From Bacillus sp. ISL-7 (GTDB lineage Bacteria; Bacillota; Bacilli; Bacillales_B; DSM-18226): a DNA stretch of 64,000 bases. Of the stretch, positions 9,552 through 19,413 are shown one piece after another. The stretch's first letter is position 1, and the number at the start of each line of letters is the position of its first letter. The stretch spans positions 62,001 to 126,000 of the forward strand of contig NZ_JAGGQW010000021.1 of the NCBI RefSeq assembly GCF_018613065.1, given 5' to 3'. A program made the translations under genes and the position numbers. The notes below the pieces were generated by a model, which was not told where the DNA came from, made no database searches, and worked only from the letters and a program-made list of their open reading frames with translations.

Positions 9552-11360
9552 ATGGCAGAGCGTATTGCCGAAGAAAAGATTAATCAAATTCGTCAGGCTG
9601 TTGATATTGTCGAAGTAATCAGCGATTATGTTCAACTGAAAAAACAGGGGCGAAATTACTTCGGATTATGTCCATTCCATGGAGAAAGTACCCCATCATT
9701 TTCAGTATCAATTGATAAACAAATTTTCCATTGTTTTGGCTGTGGCGCTGGCGGTAATGTTTTTTCTTTTTTAATGGAACTTGAAGGGATTTCATTTCAG
9801 GAAGCTGCCATTAAACTAGCTTCGAAGGTAAATATCGACCTTGAAATTAATTTATCTGGGGGACAAGGCGAGAAAAAGGTTTCTCAAGAGCACCAAGCTT
9901 TTTTAGGGGCTCATGAGCTGTTACAGAAATTTTACCATCACTTGCTTGTAAATACAAAAGAAGGCGGGCAGGCTTTAGAGTATCTGCTGAGCAGGGGATT
10001 TACTCGCGAATCGATTGATAAGTTTCAAATTGGGTATTCCCTAAATTCATGGGATTTTGTTTATAAATTTCTATCTAAAAGAGATTTCCCACCTGAATGG
10101 ATGGAGAAAGCCGGATTAATTATCAAACGTGAAAGGGATGGGACTTATTTCGATCGATTTAGGGATCGAATAATGTTTCCGATTTTTGACCGAAATGGTA
10201 ATACGATTGCTTTTTCAGGCAGATCACTTGGGGCCGAAGAGCCCAAATATCTAAATAGTCCTGAAACGCCAATCTTTAATAAAAGTAAAATTTTATATAA
10301 TTATCATAATGCGAAGCCAAGTTTAAAAAAATTGCAATATGCTGTTTTATTTGAGGGATTTGCCGATGTAATTTCCGCAGATCGCTCGGGTGTGGAAAAT
10401 GGCATTGCCACAATGGGGACATCCTTGACAGATGAACATATAGCCCTTTTAAGGCAAAGTGTCCAATCCGTAACCATCTGTTACGATTCAGATAAGGCAG
10501 GAATTGAAGCTGCTTTTCGAGCGGGGAACCATCTTAACAATGCTGGCTTTCAAATAAAGGTAGCGATGATGCCAGACGGCATGGACCCCGATGAATACAT
10601 TAAAAAGAACGGTCCTGAGAAATTCCGAAATGAGGTTATCGCAGCCGGCTTAACATGGATGGCGTTTAAATTTCTTTACTTTCGCAGAGGTAAAAATCTT
10701 CAGCTAGAAGGAGATAGGCTTGCATATATCGAAGTGATAATTAAAGAAATCAGCAATTTGAATAAAGCGGTTGAAAGAGATCATTATTTGCGGCAACTTG
10801 CAGCAGAATTTTCACTCTCATTAGATGCATTGAAACAGCAGCAAAAGCAAATTTTCTTCGCTGATAAAAGAAAAACAACCGGAAAAAACCAACCTGTTGA
10901 TAAACCTATTTTAATTCCTAAGAAAGTAAGTGAACTCAAGCCAGCGCATTACACAGCAGAAAGGCGATTAATCGCACACATGCTAAAAGATCGAGATGTT
11001 GCTTATAAAGTTCAGGATTTATTACAAGGAAACACGTTTAATATTGATGAACATCAGGCAATAATAACCTATCTGTTAGGATTTTATGAGGATCATTTCC
11101 AACCTGATTCAAGTGCATTTTTATCCTATATTCATGATGACAATCTTAGAAGAATGGTTGCTAATATTGAAATGATGTCCATAAATGACGAATTAAGCAA
11201 TCAAGAATTAACTGATTATATCAAACAGGTGTTGAATTATCAAAAATTGTTAAAGATAAAAGAAAAAGAAGTGGAACAAAAAGAAGCAGAGCGACAAAGT
11301 GATCTTGGTAAAGCTGCTGCAATTGCAATGGAAATTATTCAATTGCGTAAATCTCTATAG
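9552..11360 (+). CDS. dnaG: DNA primase DnaG
   Basis: A 602-residue primase synthesising RNA primers at the replication fork. The N-terminal CHC2 zinc domain shows [14 protein letters not shown] and [11 protein letters not shown] (about residues 40-65). The TOPRIM catalytic core contains [15 protein letters not shown] and the DSDKAG metal-binding motif. A C-terminal helicase-interaction region follows. Length is normal for Bacillaceae. The start ATG has a weak GGAG site. It is followed within 41 nt by sigA, the conserved macromolecular synthesis pairing. Confidence 0.96.
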   Translation: MAERIAEEKINQIRQAVDIVEVISDYVQLKKQGRNYFGLCPFHGESTPSFSVSIDKQIFHCFGCGAGGNVFSFLMELEGISFQEAAIKLASKVNIDLEINLSGGQGEKKVSQEHQAFLGAHELLQKFYHHLLVNTKEGGQALEYLLSRGFTRESIDKFQIGYSLNSWDFVYKFLSKRDFPPEWMEKAGLIIKRERDGTYFDRFRDRIMFPIFDRNGNTIAFSGRSLGAEEPKYLNSPETPIFNKSKILYNYHNAKPSLKKLQYAVLFEGFADVISADRSGVENGIATMGTSLTDEHIALLRQSVQSVTICYDSDKAGIEAAFRAGNHLNNAGFQIKVAMMPDGMDPDEYIKKNGPEKFRNEVIAAGLTWMAFKFLYFRRGKNLQLEGDRLAYIEVIIKEISNLNKAVERDHYLRQLAAEFSLSLDALKQQQKQIFFADKRKTTGKNQPVDKPILIPKKVSELKPAHYTAERRLIAHMLKDRDVAYKVQDLLQGNTFNIDEHQAIITYLLGFYEDHFQPDSSAFLSYIHDDNLRRMVANIEMMSINDELSNQELTDYIKQVLNYQKLLKIKEKEVEQKEAERQSDLGKAAAIAMEIIQLRKSL

Positions 11361-11401
11361 ATTCCATTTTACTGTCTTTGATTCTGGAAGGAGGGGGACA
11401 T

Positions 11402-12529
11402 ATGGCTGCTGAAAAATCAGCCCGTTCAAAAGAAGTTGAGAATGAATTCACTTTTGAACAAGTGAAAGACCAGTTAACGGTACTGGGTAAAAAAACCGGC
11501 GTCCTTGCCTATGATGATATTGCTGAGAAATTGGCTAATTTTGAACTAGATTCACACCAAATGGACGAATTTTACGAGTTCCTCGGTGATCAAGGTATTG
11601 AATTAGTTGGTGAAAGTGAGGAAGATCCAAATCCTAAGCAATTAGCTAAAGGTGATGATGATGAATTTGATCTAAATGATCTTAGCGTCCCTCCAGGGGT
11701 TAAGATTAATGATCCAGTTCGTATGTACTTAAAAGAAATCGGCCGTGTTGATTTGCTTTCTGCTGAAGAGGAAATTAAGCTGGCTAACCGAATTGAAGCA
11801 GGAGACGAAGAAGCAAAACGACGTCTAGCTGAAGCAAACCTCCGTCTTGTAGTAAGTATTGCAAAACGCTACGTCGGTCGTGGAATGCTCTTTCTTGATC
11901 TTATTCAGGAAGGTAATATGGGTCTAATCAAAGCTGTTGAGAAGTTTGATTATCGAAAAGGCTTTAAATTTAGTACCTATGCAACTTGGTGGATTCGTCA
12001 AGCCATTACACGCGCGATTGCAGACCAAGCAAGGACCATTCGGATACCTGTGCATATGGTTGAAACCATTAATAAATTAATTCGTGTTCAGCGTCAATTA
12101 CTTCAGGATCTTGGCCGTGAACCAACACCAGAAGAAATTGGTGAAGATATGGATCTAACACCTGATAAGGTTAGGGAAATTTTGAAAATTGCCCAAGAGC
12201 CTGTATCACTGGAAACACCTATTGGTGAAGAAGATGATTCCCACCTTGGTGATTTTATTGAAGACCAGGATGCAACCTCACCTTCAGAGCATGCTGCCTA
12301 TGAATTATTAAAAGAGCAACTTGAAGATGTCTTAGATACTTTAACAGACAGGGAAGAAAATGTCCTTCGCCTGCGTTTTGGACTAGATGATGGACGTACT
12401 CGTACACTCGAAGAGGTAGGAAAGGTCTTCGGTGTTACCCGTGAGCGTATCCGTCAAATTGAAGCAAAGGCATTGCGGAAATTACGCCATCCTAGTCGCA
12501 GCAAACGATTAAAAGATTTCTTAGAATAA
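11402..12529 (+). CDS. sigA: Primary sigma factor SigA (RpoD)
   Basis: A 375-residue housekeeping sigma factor. Region 1.2 begins [17 protein letters not shown], region 2 contains [19 protein letters not shown], and the -10 recognition region 2.4 is [15 protein letters not shown]. Region 4.2, contacting the -35 box, is [20 protein letters not shown]. The start ATG 11402 has an excellent GGAGGGGG site 4-9 nt upstream; an in-frame upstream codon at 11378 has none. Confidence 0.97.
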   Translation: MAAEKSARSKEVENEFTFEQVKDQLTVLGKKTGVLAYDDIAEKLANFELDSHQMDEFYEFLGDQGIELVGESEEDPNPKQLAKGDDDEFDLNDLSVPPGVKINDPVRMYLKEIGRVDLLSAEEEIKLANRIEAGDEEAKRRLAEANLRLVVSIAKRYVGRGMLFLDLIQEGNMGLIKAVEKFDYRKGFKFSTYATWWIRQAITRAIADQARTIRIPVHMVETINKLIRVQRQLLQDLGREPTPEEIGEDMDLTPDKVREILKIAQEPVSLETPIGEEDDSHLGDFIEDQDATSPSEHAAYELLKEQLEDVLDTLTDREENVLRLRFGLDDGRTRTLEEVGKVFGVTRERIRQIEAKALRKLRHPSRSKRLKDFLE

Positions 12530-12545
12530 AATATTTCTAATGAAT

Positions 12546-12576
12546 AGTCTACTTCATAACTGAAGTAGGCTTTTTT
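12546..12576 (+). terminator. Intrinsic terminator after sigA
   Basis: GTCTACTTCA and TGAAGTAGGC arms (one G-T pair) with a 4-nt loop, followed by T6. Confidence 0.88.
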
Positions 12577-12723
12577 CTTATGCATCAATTAATGAATACA
12601 CAGATGAAACACTTAAGTAAATGTAAGCACTTTCTCTATTTGAATCCATTTTACTGAATTGTCTCTCATTTTGCAAATAGACTTAAGAAAATTCATGGTC
12701 CGCTTTTTATTCTTTTATTTTAG

Positions 12724-12906
12724 GAGATGGGCTTGAATTTATCAAATACAACCGAACGTTTGTTAGAAGATGCCTGAGTACCTGTTAAGAACCTTTTAGG
12801 TAAGCTTAGAGAGGCCTTAAACAGTTTTTAATTATGGTCGATGGCCGGACAACGTATAGGGATTGCTGCAATGGCCGTAGGGATTGCTCAGGGAGCCTAT
12901 GATTAA
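12724..12906 (+). pseudogene. Acyl-CoA dehydrogenase fragment
   Basis: In the 575-base gap between sigA and cccA, one frame with stops at 12775 and 12829 reads EMGLNLSNTTERLLEDA, stop, VPVKNLLGKLREALNSF, stop, LWSMAGQRIGIAAMAVGIAQGA. In order, these match the acyl-CoA dehydrogenase stretch MGIRxSxTxELxFEDxxVPxxNLLGxEGxGF followed by GGRIGIAAxALGIAQGA. About 60 codons survive of a gene that is normally about 380 codons. No other part of the gene is visible nearby. 12577-12723 and 12907-13090 hold no feature I recognise. Confidence 0.82.
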
Positions 12907-13104
12907 TAAAATAAATTAGCAAATTTATAAACAGGCTAAACTAGATATTTTCACTAATTTGGCTTGTTATCTTTTTTTTATTAAGATTATAGTGATAAAA
13001 TAAGTTTAGGGCTTTTCCTTCTGTTCATTTTCAAGTAAAATAGTAGTTGTTTGTAGACTTTATTCAATATTTAACAGACGTTCGTACATAAGGGAGGTTA
13101 TATC

Positions 13105-13470
13105 ATGAAGCGAAATCCGGTTATTCCTTTCGTTCTCATCATGGCATTTGGAATTGTGTTAATTCTAATTTTGTCTTTCAAAGGCCTTGGTGATATGAAA
13201 GAAGTTGCTAAGGAAAATGGGGAAGGCAATGAGAAAACAGAGGTTGCCGCATCAAAGCCAGAAGACATTTACAAGCAATCTTGTATTGGCTGTCATGGCG
13301 ATCAGTATCAAGGGGTAGTAGGACCTACATTAAAAGGTGTGGGCAGCAAGTATTCTAAGGAAGAACTTATGACCATTGTTACAAAAGGTAAGGGTACAGT
13401 CATGCCAGCAGGTCTTGTTAAACCAGAACAGGCTGCTGCAATGGCAGATTGGTTAGCAAACATTAAATAA
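13105..13470 (+). CDS. cccA: Membrane-anchored cytochrome c550
   Basis: A 121-residue class I c-type cytochrome that shuttles electrons to terminal oxidases on the outer face of the cytoplasmic membrane. One N-terminal membrane anchor (about residues 6-25) is followed by a polar linker. The heme attachment motif CIGCH is at 60-64, and the likely axial ligand is Met100 in GTVMPAGL. The start ATG has an AAGGGAGG site. Its place downstream of sigA is conserved. Confidence 0.94.
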   Translation: MKRNPVIPFVLIMAFGIVLILILSFKGLGDMKEVAKENGEGNEKTEVAASKPEDIYKQSCIGCHGDQYQGVVGPTLKGVGSKYSKEELMTIVTKGKGTVMPAGLVKPEQAAAMADWLANIK

Positions 13471-13475
13471 CTAGA

Positions 13476-13508
13476 AAAGGTCCTTTGCATCTGTAAAGGA
13501 CTTTTTTT
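13476..13508 (+). terminator. Intrinsic terminator after cccA
   Basis: GTCCTTT and AAAGGAC arms with an 8-nt loop, followed by T7. Confidence 0.8.
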
Positions 13509-13559
13509 ATACTAGGCGTTGTTGAATATACAAGGACATTTTTCCTTAAATTAATAATC

Positions 13560-14120
13560 GAAACACTTTGATGCCTTTTTCGGGATTTTTATTTTGAATT
13601 AGCCGAATTGGAGAGACTTTGATGCTTTTTTCGGGACATTGTGTCTCCAATAGCTCCTATTGGAGACACTTTGATGCTTTTTTCGGGATTTTTGTCTTCA
13701 ATAGCCCTGGTTGGAGACACTTTGATGCTTTTTTCGGGACATTTTGTCTCCAATAGCCCGGATTGGAGAGACTTTGATGCTTTTTTCGGGACATTTTGTC
13801 TCCAATAGCCCTGGTTGGAGAGACTTTGATGCTTTTTTCGGGACATTTTGTCTCCAATAGCCCGGATTGGAGAGACTTTGATGCTTTTTTCGGGACATTT
13901 TGTCTCCAATAGCCCGGATTGGAGAGACTTTGATGCTTTTTTCGGGACATTTTGTCTCCAATAGCCCGGATTGGAGACACTTTGATGTTTTTTCGGGACA
14001 TTTTGTCTCCAATAGCCCTGATTAGAGACAATTTGATGCTTTTTTCGTGATTTTTGTCTTCAATAAGCCCGATTGGAGACTCTTTATCATTTTTTTCGGA
14101 TTACTGTCTTCAATAACCTA
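13560..14120 (+). repeat. Tandem array of about 10-11 hairpin units, 51-52 bp
   Basis: Starts of TTGGAGA or TTAGAGA recur at 13608, 13660, 13711, 13763, 13815, 13867, 13919, 13971, 14022 and 14073, a period of 51-52 bp, with decayed half-units at both ends. Each unit has an invariant core CTTTGATGCTTTTTTCGGG. Across each unit junction a stem forms from TGTCTCCAAT and ATTGGAGACA around a 7-nt loop (AGCCCGG in most copies). Some units have GTCTT/TTGGAGAC instead, which keeps G-T pairing. The unit length is not a multiple of 3, so several minus-strand frames are open by chance. The rest of the cccA-trmK gap (735 bases) holds only the cccA terminator and the trmK ribosome site. Confidence 0.93.
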
Positions 14121-14205
14121 TGAAGAATATAATTTGGTGGAAACCAATAATAAAATTTAACAAGCCTTATATTAAGTAAATTACATATAAAAAGTGGTGG
14201 TATGA

Positions 14206-14925
14206 TTGAATACAGATAAATTGTCAGCAAGATTGGCTTCGGTTTCTAACTATGTTCCAAAAGGAGCGAGGCTCGCAGATATTGGCTCAGACCATGCTTA
14301 TTTACCTTGCTACTTAGCAAAAAATGAAGGATTACCATTTGCCATTGCTGGTGAGGTTGCTAAGGGACCCTTCCAGTTGGCTGAGAGGAATGTATTAGCT
14401 GAAGGGTTAGCGGGGGTTATTTCCGTGCGATTAGGTGATGGTCTGGAAGTTATTCAACCGGGTGAAGTGGATTGTATTACAATTGCTGGAATGGGGGGTG
14501 CCCTAATTGCAAACATTCTAGAAAATGGTAAAGATAAGCTGACTTCTGTCAAGCGCCTGGTGTTACAACCAAATATTAGCGCGATTTCTATCAGAAAATG
14601 GTTTATTGAAAATAACTGGGAACTAATTGACGAAGAAATACTCGAGGAAGATGGGAAAATATACGAGATTTTAATAGGTGAAAAGGGCGATCCGAATAAG
14701 CCTTATAAAAAAAATCTTGATATGGGGCTTTTAGTTGGTCCATTCCTTCTACAAAAACAAGATAAAACCTTTAAGAAAAAATGGACAGCAGAAATAAACA
14801 ATTGGCAGCGTATTTATGAAGCACTTGAGGGTGCCAGCCAATCTCCTGAAACGAATGAAAAAAAACAAGAGATGATCGCCAAAATTAAGCTGGTAGAGGA
14901 GGCTTTAAAGAATGAAAATTCCTAA
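14206..14925 (+). CDS. trmK: tRNA (adenine(22)-N1)-methyltransferase
   Basis: A 239-residue SAM-dependent enzyme (YqfN) that makes m1A22 in tRNA. The SAM-binding motif ARLADIGSDHAYLPCYL lies near residues 20-36. The family motif CITIAGMGGALI is near 90, and the C-terminal part is helical. The start is TTG 14206 with GGTGG upstream. It overlaps the next gene by 14 nt, the usual trmK-yqfO pair. Confidence 0.93.
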   Translation: MNTDKLSARLASVSNYVPKGARLADIGSDHAYLPCYLAKNEGLPFAIAGEVAKGPFQLAERNVLAEGLAGVISVRLGDGLEVIQPGEVDCITIAGMGGALIANILENGKDKLTSVKRLVLQPNISAISIRKWFIENNWELIDEEILEEDGKIYEILIGEKGDPNKPYKKNLDMGLLVGPFLLQKQDKTFKKKWTAEINNWQRIYEALEGASQSPETNEKKQEMIAKIKLVEEALKNENS

Positions 14926-16027
14926 CGGTCACGAAGTCATTCAACTATTTGAACAGTTTTCCCCGAAAGGGTTAGCGATGGAAGGGGATAAGATTGGCTT
15001 ACAAATAGGACGCTTAAATAAAAAAGTTGAGCGAATAATGATTGCCCTTGATGTACTGGAAAATGTAATCGATGAGGCAATTGAAAAAAATGTTCAGCTC
15101 ATTATTGCCCACCATCCGATTATTTATCGCCCTCTTAAGAATTTGCTAACTGACACGGTTCAAGGGAAAATGATCGAAAAAATATTAAAACATGATATTG
15201 CCGTTTACGCAGCCCATACGAACCTTGATGTCGCAAAAGGCGGGGTAAATGACCTGCTTGCAACTGCTTTAGAGTTGGAAGATGCAGAGGTACTCGTGCC
15301 GACTTTTGATACAAAGCTAAAGAAATTAGTTGTTTTTGTTCCAGTAAGCCATGCAGAAGTTATTAGAAAAGTCCTTGGAAATGAAGGCGCAGGATTTATT
15401 GGAAACTACAGCCATTGTTCATTTTCCGCAAATGGGACGGGAAGATTTGTATCTGGTGAAAACACCAATCCTTTTGTTGGTGAGGCAGGCAGGTTAGAGG
15501 AAGTGGAGGAAGTAAGAATCGAGACCATTGTTCCTGAACCACTTCTAAAGAAAACGATAACTGCTATGATCAAAGCACATCCATATGAAGAGGTTGCCTA
15601 TGATGTCTACCCGCTGGAGAACAAAGGTGAAGTACTCGGTCTTGGCCGAATCGGGAAAGTCCGTGAAATGACATTAGGAGAATTTGCGGAAAAAGTGAAA
15701 TTAGCACTTGAAGTTTCAACTGTCCGTGTGGTTGGCGATTTAAGCACTAAAATCAAAAAGGCAGCTGTTTTAGGCGGGGATGGAAATAAATACTTCATGA
15801 ATGCCAAGTTTCAAGGGGCAGATGTGTATGTTACAGGGGATATTTATTATCACACGGCCCATGATGCAGCAATGCAGGGCTTGAATATGATTGATCCAGG
15901 CCATAATGTGGAAAAGGTGATGAAAAAAGGCCTGACTGCAACATTACAAAAGATGTGTCAAGAAACGGGTTATACCGTGGAGATTTTTCCTTCTGAAGTA
16001 AATACAGATCCATTCCAATTTGTATAA
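14912..16027 (+). CDS. yqfO: Nif3-like dinuclear metal-centre hexameric protein
   Basis: A 371-residue DUF34/NIF3 family protein (YqfO), annotated in databases as a GTP cyclohydrolase I type 2 homolog, although the in-vivo reaction is not settled. Metal-binding motifs are visible: IIAHHPIIYRPLKNL near 65 and AAHTNLDVAKGG near 100. The C-terminal half has GGDGNKYF and VTGDIYYHTAHDA. A PII-like insertion domain (about 130-235) gives the long Bacillus form. Coupled to trmK by overlap. Confidence 0.93.
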   Translation: MKIPNGHEVIQLFEQFSPKGLAMEGDKIGLQIGRLNKKVERIMIALDVLENVIDEAIEKNVQLIIAHHPIIYRPLKNLLTDTVQGKMIEKILKHDIAVYAAHTNLDVAKGGVNDLLATALELEDAEVLVPTFDTKLKKLVVFVPVSHAEVIRKVLGNEGAGFIGNYSHCSFSANGTGRFVSGENTNPFVGEAGRLEEVEEVRIETIVPEPLLKKTITAMIKAHPYEEVAYDVYPLENKGEVLGLGRIGKVREMTLGEFAEKVKLALEVSTVRVVGDLSTKIKKAAVLGGDGNKYFMNAKFQGADVYVTGDIYYHTAHDAAMQGLNMIDPGHNVEKVMKKGLTATLQKMCQETGYTVEIFPSEVNTDPFQFV

Positions 16028-16031
16028 TAGC

Positions 16032-16064
16032 AAAGAACCGGTCCACAGACTCGGTTCTTTTTAT
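16032..16064. terminator. Bidirectional terminator between yqfO and ispH
   Basis: AAAGAACCG and CGGTTCTTT arms with an 11-nt loop between convergent genes; T-rich flanks on both strands. Confidence 0.85.
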
Positions 16065-17015
16065 TTACTGCGCTTCAGTTTTTTTTACCTTTGGTAATAT
16101 TCTGCTTAATTGGACCTTTTTTCGTCGTTCCCATGTAGCTTCATTATTTGGGTTAAATTGTTCAAGGAATGTGATTACTTCCTTTGTTATCGGTGTTGGA
16201 GTAGAGGCTCCGGATGTTACCGCGACATTTTTGGCATCCTTAATCCACTCAATTTCTAACTCAGTTATATCAGCAATGCGATACGCTTTTGTTCCAGCAA
16301 TTTCCTCAGAGACCTGTGCAAGGCGATTGGAATTATTACTTTTTGGATCACCAACTACAATCGTCACATCAGCTTCTGTTGCTTGTTCTGCAACTGCTTC
16401 TTGGCGAATTTGCGTTGCATGGCAAATTTCATTAAAGACTTCCACTTTTGGATATTTTTCCTGAACTTTTTTCATTGTATCAGCCACATCCCATTGACTC
16501 ATCGTTGTTTGATTTGTGACAAGTAACTTGTCACAGTCAATCATTAATGCTTCTACATCATTTGGAGTTTCAACCAGATGGACCATATCAGGGGCCACAC
16601 CAACTGCACCCTCCGGTTCTGGATGTCCTTTTTTTCCAATATAAATTACTTGGTAGCCTTCTTTTGTTTTTTCTTCAATCAAATCATGGGTTCTCGTTAC
16701 ATCAGGACATGTCGCATCTATCGTTACTAGCCCTTTCTGTTTTGCGAGTTCTCTAACTTCTGGCGATATTCCATGAGCAGTAAAGATAACAGTACCTGTT
16801 TCCACTTTATCGAGAATATCTTTACGGTTTTTTCCGTCTAGGGTAATAATCCCTTCTTCTTCGAAAGCATCTGTAACATGTTTATTATGAACAATCATCC
16901 CTAAAATGTAGATTGGGCGTGGTAATGTTTTATCTAAAGCAGCGTTTCGTGCAATGACCATGGCATCGACGACACCATAGCAGTAACCGCGTGGTGAAAT
17001 TTTGATAATTTGCAT
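16065..17015 (-). CDS. ispH: 4-hydroxy-3-methylbut-2-enyl diphosphate reductase
   Basis: A 316-residue [4Fe-4S] enzyme performing the last step of the MEP isoprenoid pathway, HMBPP to IPP and DMAPP. The three cluster cysteines are visible in PRGYCYGV (Cys12), IDATCPDV and [12 protein letters not shown]. The catalytic-site motif [10 protein letters not shown] is near the end. I start at the ATG read from 17015, which has AGGAGGA 7 nt upstream. A longer in-frame extension to 17156 reads as non-coding hydrophobic sequence. ispG of the same pathway lies 7 kb away. Confidence 0.95.
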   Translation of the reverse strand: MQIIKISPRGYCYGVVDAMVIARNAALDKTLPRPIYILGMIVHNKHVTDAFEEEGIITLDGKNRKDILDKVETGTVIFTAHGISPEVRELAKQKGLVTIDATCPDVTRTHDLIEEKTKEGYQVIYIGKKGHPEPEGAVGVAPDMVHLVETPNDVEALMIDCDKLLVTNQTTMSQWDVADTMKKVQEKYPKVEVFNEICHATQIRQEAVAEQATEADVTIVVGDPKSNNSNRLAQVSEEIAGTKAYRIADITELEIEWIKDAKNVAVTSGASTPTPITKEVITFLEQFNPNNEATWERRKKVQLSRILPKVKKTEAQ

Positions 17016-17156
17016 ATAAAAAGTCCTCCTAAAAAAGACAGTGTTTAATAGTTTTACGTGTTTATTATATAAAACTAATAGAAATAATACAAAGATACAA
17101 TTTTCCTTAGCTTTTTTAGGAAGAAAAGAAAGAATGCCGTCTCCAGCATTCTTCAT

Positions 17157-17816
17157 TTATATATACATTTTCGGAACAGAACTTCCTTTTTGATATGGAC
17201 CTTTCTTTGAAGGTATTTGCTGTTGCTTATTTTTACGTTGCCCTTTTTTATTGGACGTACTATTTACAGGCTCTTCATGATTTGATGATTCATCGACGGC
17301 GGCATCAGTTGATTGGTTATTTTCTACTGTTGCTTCATCCGTAGATTTTGAAGCATTTTTGAATCCTTTATAAATTTTCCACATTGCAGGAAGATTTTTT
17401 ATCATTGGGCTATATTGTTGGATCATCGGTCCAATCGACTGGGCTGTCTTTAGCACCTGCTGCGTATTGTTCAACATGCTAGTTAGTCCGCCAGGGTTAC
17501 TTAAAGATTGGAGCAGTCCTCCGCCCCCTGATGCTGCTTTTCCTGCTCCTTGCATTCCCATAAAGCCGCCAGCTTGGCTTCTTCCTCCGAGAATTTTCGA
17601 AAGTAATCCCCCTCCGCCTTTGTTCATAGGATTAGACCTTCCCATCATTTGCCCCATCATGGGGTTATTTCTTCCTCCAAACGGATTGGAAGGGGCTCCC
17701 ATCATTGGATTCCTGCCGCCAAAAGGGTTAAAACCAGGGTTCATCATCTGATTATGTGGTCCAAAAGGTCCTGGCCCCATTCGCCCCTGCATAGGCATTC
17801 TTGGTCTTGGTTGCAT
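17157..17816 (-). CDS. yqfQ: YqfQ/VrrA-like proline/glycine/methionine-rich protein
   Basis: A 219-residue low-complexity protein. The first 85 residues are rich in Pro, Gly, Met and Asn, with repeats of the type NPFGGRNPMMG. A middle glycine/serine stretch and a short hydrophobic helical segment (QSLSNPGGLTSMLNNTQQ...) follow. The polar, charged tail ends in a Lys/Gln-rich run. This fits the YqfQ (VrrA) family of Bacillaceae, encoded beside ispH; the function is not established. The start was chosen at the ATG with AAAGGAGG 7 nt upstream. Confidence 0.82.
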   Translation of the reverse strand: MQPRPRMPMQGRMGPGPFGPHNQMMNPGFNPFGGRNPMMGAPSNPFGGRNNPMMGQMMGRSNPMNKGGGGLLSKILGGRSQAGGFMGMQGAGKAASGGGGLLQSLSNPGGLTSMLNNTQQVLKTAQSIGPMIQQYSPMIKNLPAMWKIYKGFKNASKSTDEATVENNQSTDAAVDESSNHEEPVNSTSNKKGQRKNKQQQIPSKKGPYQKGSSVPKMYI

Positions 17817-18075
17817 CTCGTTGCCTCCTTTCAATTGCCTCATGCTTTAAATTATGCATTTACCCTAATTTGGTTTAGGTATTATACACAGGACAAAGAC
17901 CAAATTTAATTGTTTAAAAGTCAGTAAAAAGTAGAAAATGATATTAAAACGAAAGATAACTGGAGTTTTGATGAAATATTGACTATAATTGCATGATGGA
18001 ATAGAAAGTGTTGCACTTGCTAAAGTAAGAAAACTACTCCAAAATCATGAGATTTTAACTATAAGGAGCAAATAT

Positions 18076-19392
18076 ATGAAAGAAAATCGTTTTGATCGTT
18101 TTACGTTTCAACCATTTATTATAGAAACAGTTAAGGAGTTCGGTTTTACTGAGCCGACTGAAATTCAGGAACGGATGATTCCTGTTGTTTTAAAGGGAGA
18201 GAGTGCTATTGGTCAGTCACAAACAGGGACGGGTAAAACGCTTGCCTATGTTCTTCCAATCCTCGAAAAAATTGACCCGTCACGACAGGAAGTTCAAGCT
18301 GTCATTACTGCACCTACAAGAGAGCTTGCCTCTCAAATTTATCACCAAATATTAAAAATAACGTCACATTGCAGCCCAGAGCAATCCATTATGACTAGAT
18401 GCTATATTGGGGGGACGGATAAGCAGCGGTCGATTGAAAAATTAAAGGTTCAGCCACATATAGTTGTTGGAACTCCGGGTAGAATCAAGGACCTGATGAG
18501 TGAAAAAGCTTTATTTGTTCATACTGCGGGAATGCTTGTCGTGGATGAAGCTGATATGATGTTAGATATGGGATTTATTGAAGATTTGGATCGAGTAGCA
18601 GCTAAAATGCCAGAAAACTTGCAAATGCTCGTTTTTTCAGCAACGATCCCGGAAAAACTAAAACCCTTTCTTAAAAAATATATGGAAAATCCAAAAACTG
18701 TTCAGATAGAACCGAAAAGAAGAGCAGCAGAAAATTTAGAGCATTACCTTTTGCCGTCAAGACACCGGAGTAAAAAGCAGCTCGTTCATGATGCCCTTCT
18801 TGCCTACAATCCTTATCTAGCGATTGTATTTACGAATACAAAAAAAATGGCTGAAGAAGTGGCATACTTTTTAAATGAAAAAGGTTTAAAAGTTGGCCGA
18901 GTTCATGGTGATCTAAATCCTCGGGAACGGAAACAAATGATGAAGCAAATTCAGGATTTGGATTATCAATATATTGTCGCAACAGACCTTGCTTCTAGAG
19001 GAATTGATATAGAAGGGGTCAGCCATATCATCAACTATGAACTCCCATCAGACTTAGATTTTTATATCCATAGAGTCGGGAGAACAGCGCGTGCCGGAAA
19101 TTCGGGCATTGCCCTCACAATTTATGAGTCATCGGATGAAGATGCGTTAAACCGGTTAGAAAAAATGGGGATTCAATTTAAGAATGTCGATCTTAAAAAT
19201 AACGAATTTGTTACCGTCGATGAACGAAATAAAAGGAAGACACGTGTAAGGCAGGAGGATAAGGCCGATCAAAAAGCTAAATCGTTGGTTAAGAAGCCAA
19301 ACAAAGTAAAACCGGGTTATAAAAAGAAAATGCAATGGGAAATGGATAAAATTAAAAAGCGTGAACGAAGGATTGAGCAAAGAAAAAAATAA
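18076..19392 (+). CDS. cshB: DEAD-box ATP-dependent RNA helicase CshB
   Basis: A 438-residue helicase (YqfR) for RNA unwinding, associated with cold-shock and mRNA/ribosome metabolism. The motifs are in order: Q motif near FTEPTEIQ, motif I SQTGTGKT, Ia PTRELA, TPGRI, II VVDEADMMLDMGF, III SATIP, V ATDLASRGID and VI HRVGRTARAG. A strongly basic lysine-rich tail (about 390-438) likely binds RNA. ATG 18076 has AAGGAG upstream; an in-frame 29-codon extension to 17989 lacks a ribosome site. Confidence 0.95.
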   Translation: MKENRFDRFTFQPFIIETVKEFGFTEPTEIQERMIPVVLKGESAIGQSQTGTGKTLAYVLPILEKIDPSRQEVQAVITAPTRELASQIYHQILKITSHCSPEQSIMTRCYIGGTDKQRSIEKLKVQPHIVVGTPGRIKDLMSEKALFVHTAGMLVVDEADMMLDMGFIEDLDRVAAKMPENLQMLVFSATIPEKLKPFLKKYMENPKTVQIEPKRRAAENLEHYLLPSRHRSKKQLVHDALLAYNPYLAIVFTNTKKMAEEVAYFLNEKGLKVGRVHGDLNPRERKQMMKQIQDLDYQYIVATDLASRGIDIEGVSHIINYELPSDLDFYIHRVGRTARAGNSGIALTIYESSDEDALNRLEKMGIQFKNVDLKNNEFVTVDERNKRKTRVRQEDKADQKAKSLVKKPNKVKPGYKKKMQWEMDKIKKRERRIEQRKK

Positions 19393-19413
19393 TCAAACCA
19401 GGGAGAAAAAGGT

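Noticed and set aside
13589..14031. Three overlapping minus-strand frames of about 100-120 codons with repeated CPEKSIKVSP-type sequence
   Set aside because: They are shadows of the 52-bp repeat array read in different frames; there is no ribosome site, and the unit length shifts frame between copies.
13560..14120. Array considered as a CRISPR locus
   Set aside because: The whole unit repeats, including the part that would be spacer, and no cas gene is present.
17016..17156. 47-codon N-terminal extension of ispH
   Set aside because: Family proteins begin at the ATG at 17015, which has an excellent AGGAGGA site; the extension is intergenic.
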